Shown here in pieces: positions 63,958-64,000 of a stretch of 64,000 nt of DNA. Position numbers and translations under genes: made by a program. The stretch is taken from assembly GCA_020086605.1 (NCBI GenBank), contig JACBWW010000021.1, positions 776,209 to 840,208 on the forward strand, written 5' to 3'. Position 1 is the stretch's first letter. Each line of letters begins with the position of its first letter. The DNA comes from Lanius collurio. Lineage: Eukaryota; Chordata; Aves; Passeriformes; Laniidae. A model generated the notes under the pieces. It was given only the letters and a program-made list of their open reading frames with translations, ran no database searches and was not told the DNA's origin.

Positions 63958-64000
63958 ATTATTACATAAGTTCATGAAAATTGTATTTTAATGCAGTGTA

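Larger units (their letters stand above)
50481..64000. other. Intergenic region downstream of PEAK1, no gene supported
   Basis: About 13.5 kb without a recognisable coding exon on either strand. In mammals TSPAN3 follows PEAK1 on this side; I looked for its tetraspanin hallmarks (CCG motif, four hydrophobic segments) and found none. Separate entries cover the CTG repeat, the exon-like segment at 56579, the poly-A run, the enhancer-like block at 60580 and the terminal hairpin. Conserved-looking AT-rich stretches also occur near 56120-56420 and 57100-57260. ORFs at 59348-59949 on the minus strand are long but low in protein character. Confidence 0.6.

Noticed and set aside
50481..64000. Expected downstream neighbour TSPAN3
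   Set aside because: No tetraspanin exon found in any frame; it may lie beyond the window.

Overview
This is vertebrate nuclear DNA, almost certainly from a bird. It is AT-rich and intron-dominated, has an assembly gap of Ns, and holds one recognisable protein-coding gene: PEAK1 (pseudopodium-enriched atypical kinase 1, also called SgK269), on the + strand. The avian assignment rests on the compact introns (7-9 kb), two CR1-type LINE 3' ends, and a PEAK1 protein that is clearly orthologous to, but diverged from, the mammalian one. Four coding exons (14761-17918, 26057-26253, 33464-34212, 43082-44236) join in phase into a 1752-residue protein; the human protein, from memory, is about 1746.

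Layout. Bases 1-14648 are non-coding sequence ending in a strong splice acceptor. This is intron or 5' flank of PEAK1, with an assembly gap, a GGGGA array, a perfect RFX X-box and a few blocks that look conserved. The first coding exon is very large and encodes the disordered, tyrosine- and proline-rich scaffold half of the protein. Introns of about 8.1, 7.2 and 8.9 kb follow, carrying decayed CR1 and MIR relics. The last exon encodes most of the pseudokinase domain and is followed by a long 3' UTR of about 6.2 kb. That UTR has several tandem poly(A) signals, Pumilio-type motifs, two miR-183-type 8-mers and an AT-rich perfect hairpin. From about 50.5 kb to the end I find no gene. In mammals the next gene on this side is TSPAN3, and I see none of its exons here. 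The intergenic part holds a 41-base A run and, at about 60.6-61.05 kb, the most enhancer-like block in the window.

Biology. PEAK1 is a scaffold pseudokinase, not a working kinase. Phosphotyrosine motifs (YDNL at Y640, YSNL at Y1115, NPTY at Y1197) and a PPPLPKK SH3 ligand are intact. The kinase-like domain has HCD in the catalytic loop and NFS in the DFG position.

Main new lead. A 133-base segment at 24104-24236 in the first coding intron has good splice sites and an ATG. Its frame runs exactly into PEAK1 coding exon 2, so it could be an alternative first exon for a short (about 723 residue) PEAK1 lacking the first 1052 residues. I saw no previously undescribed multi-gene system. All non-coding function calls are inference from sequence alone.
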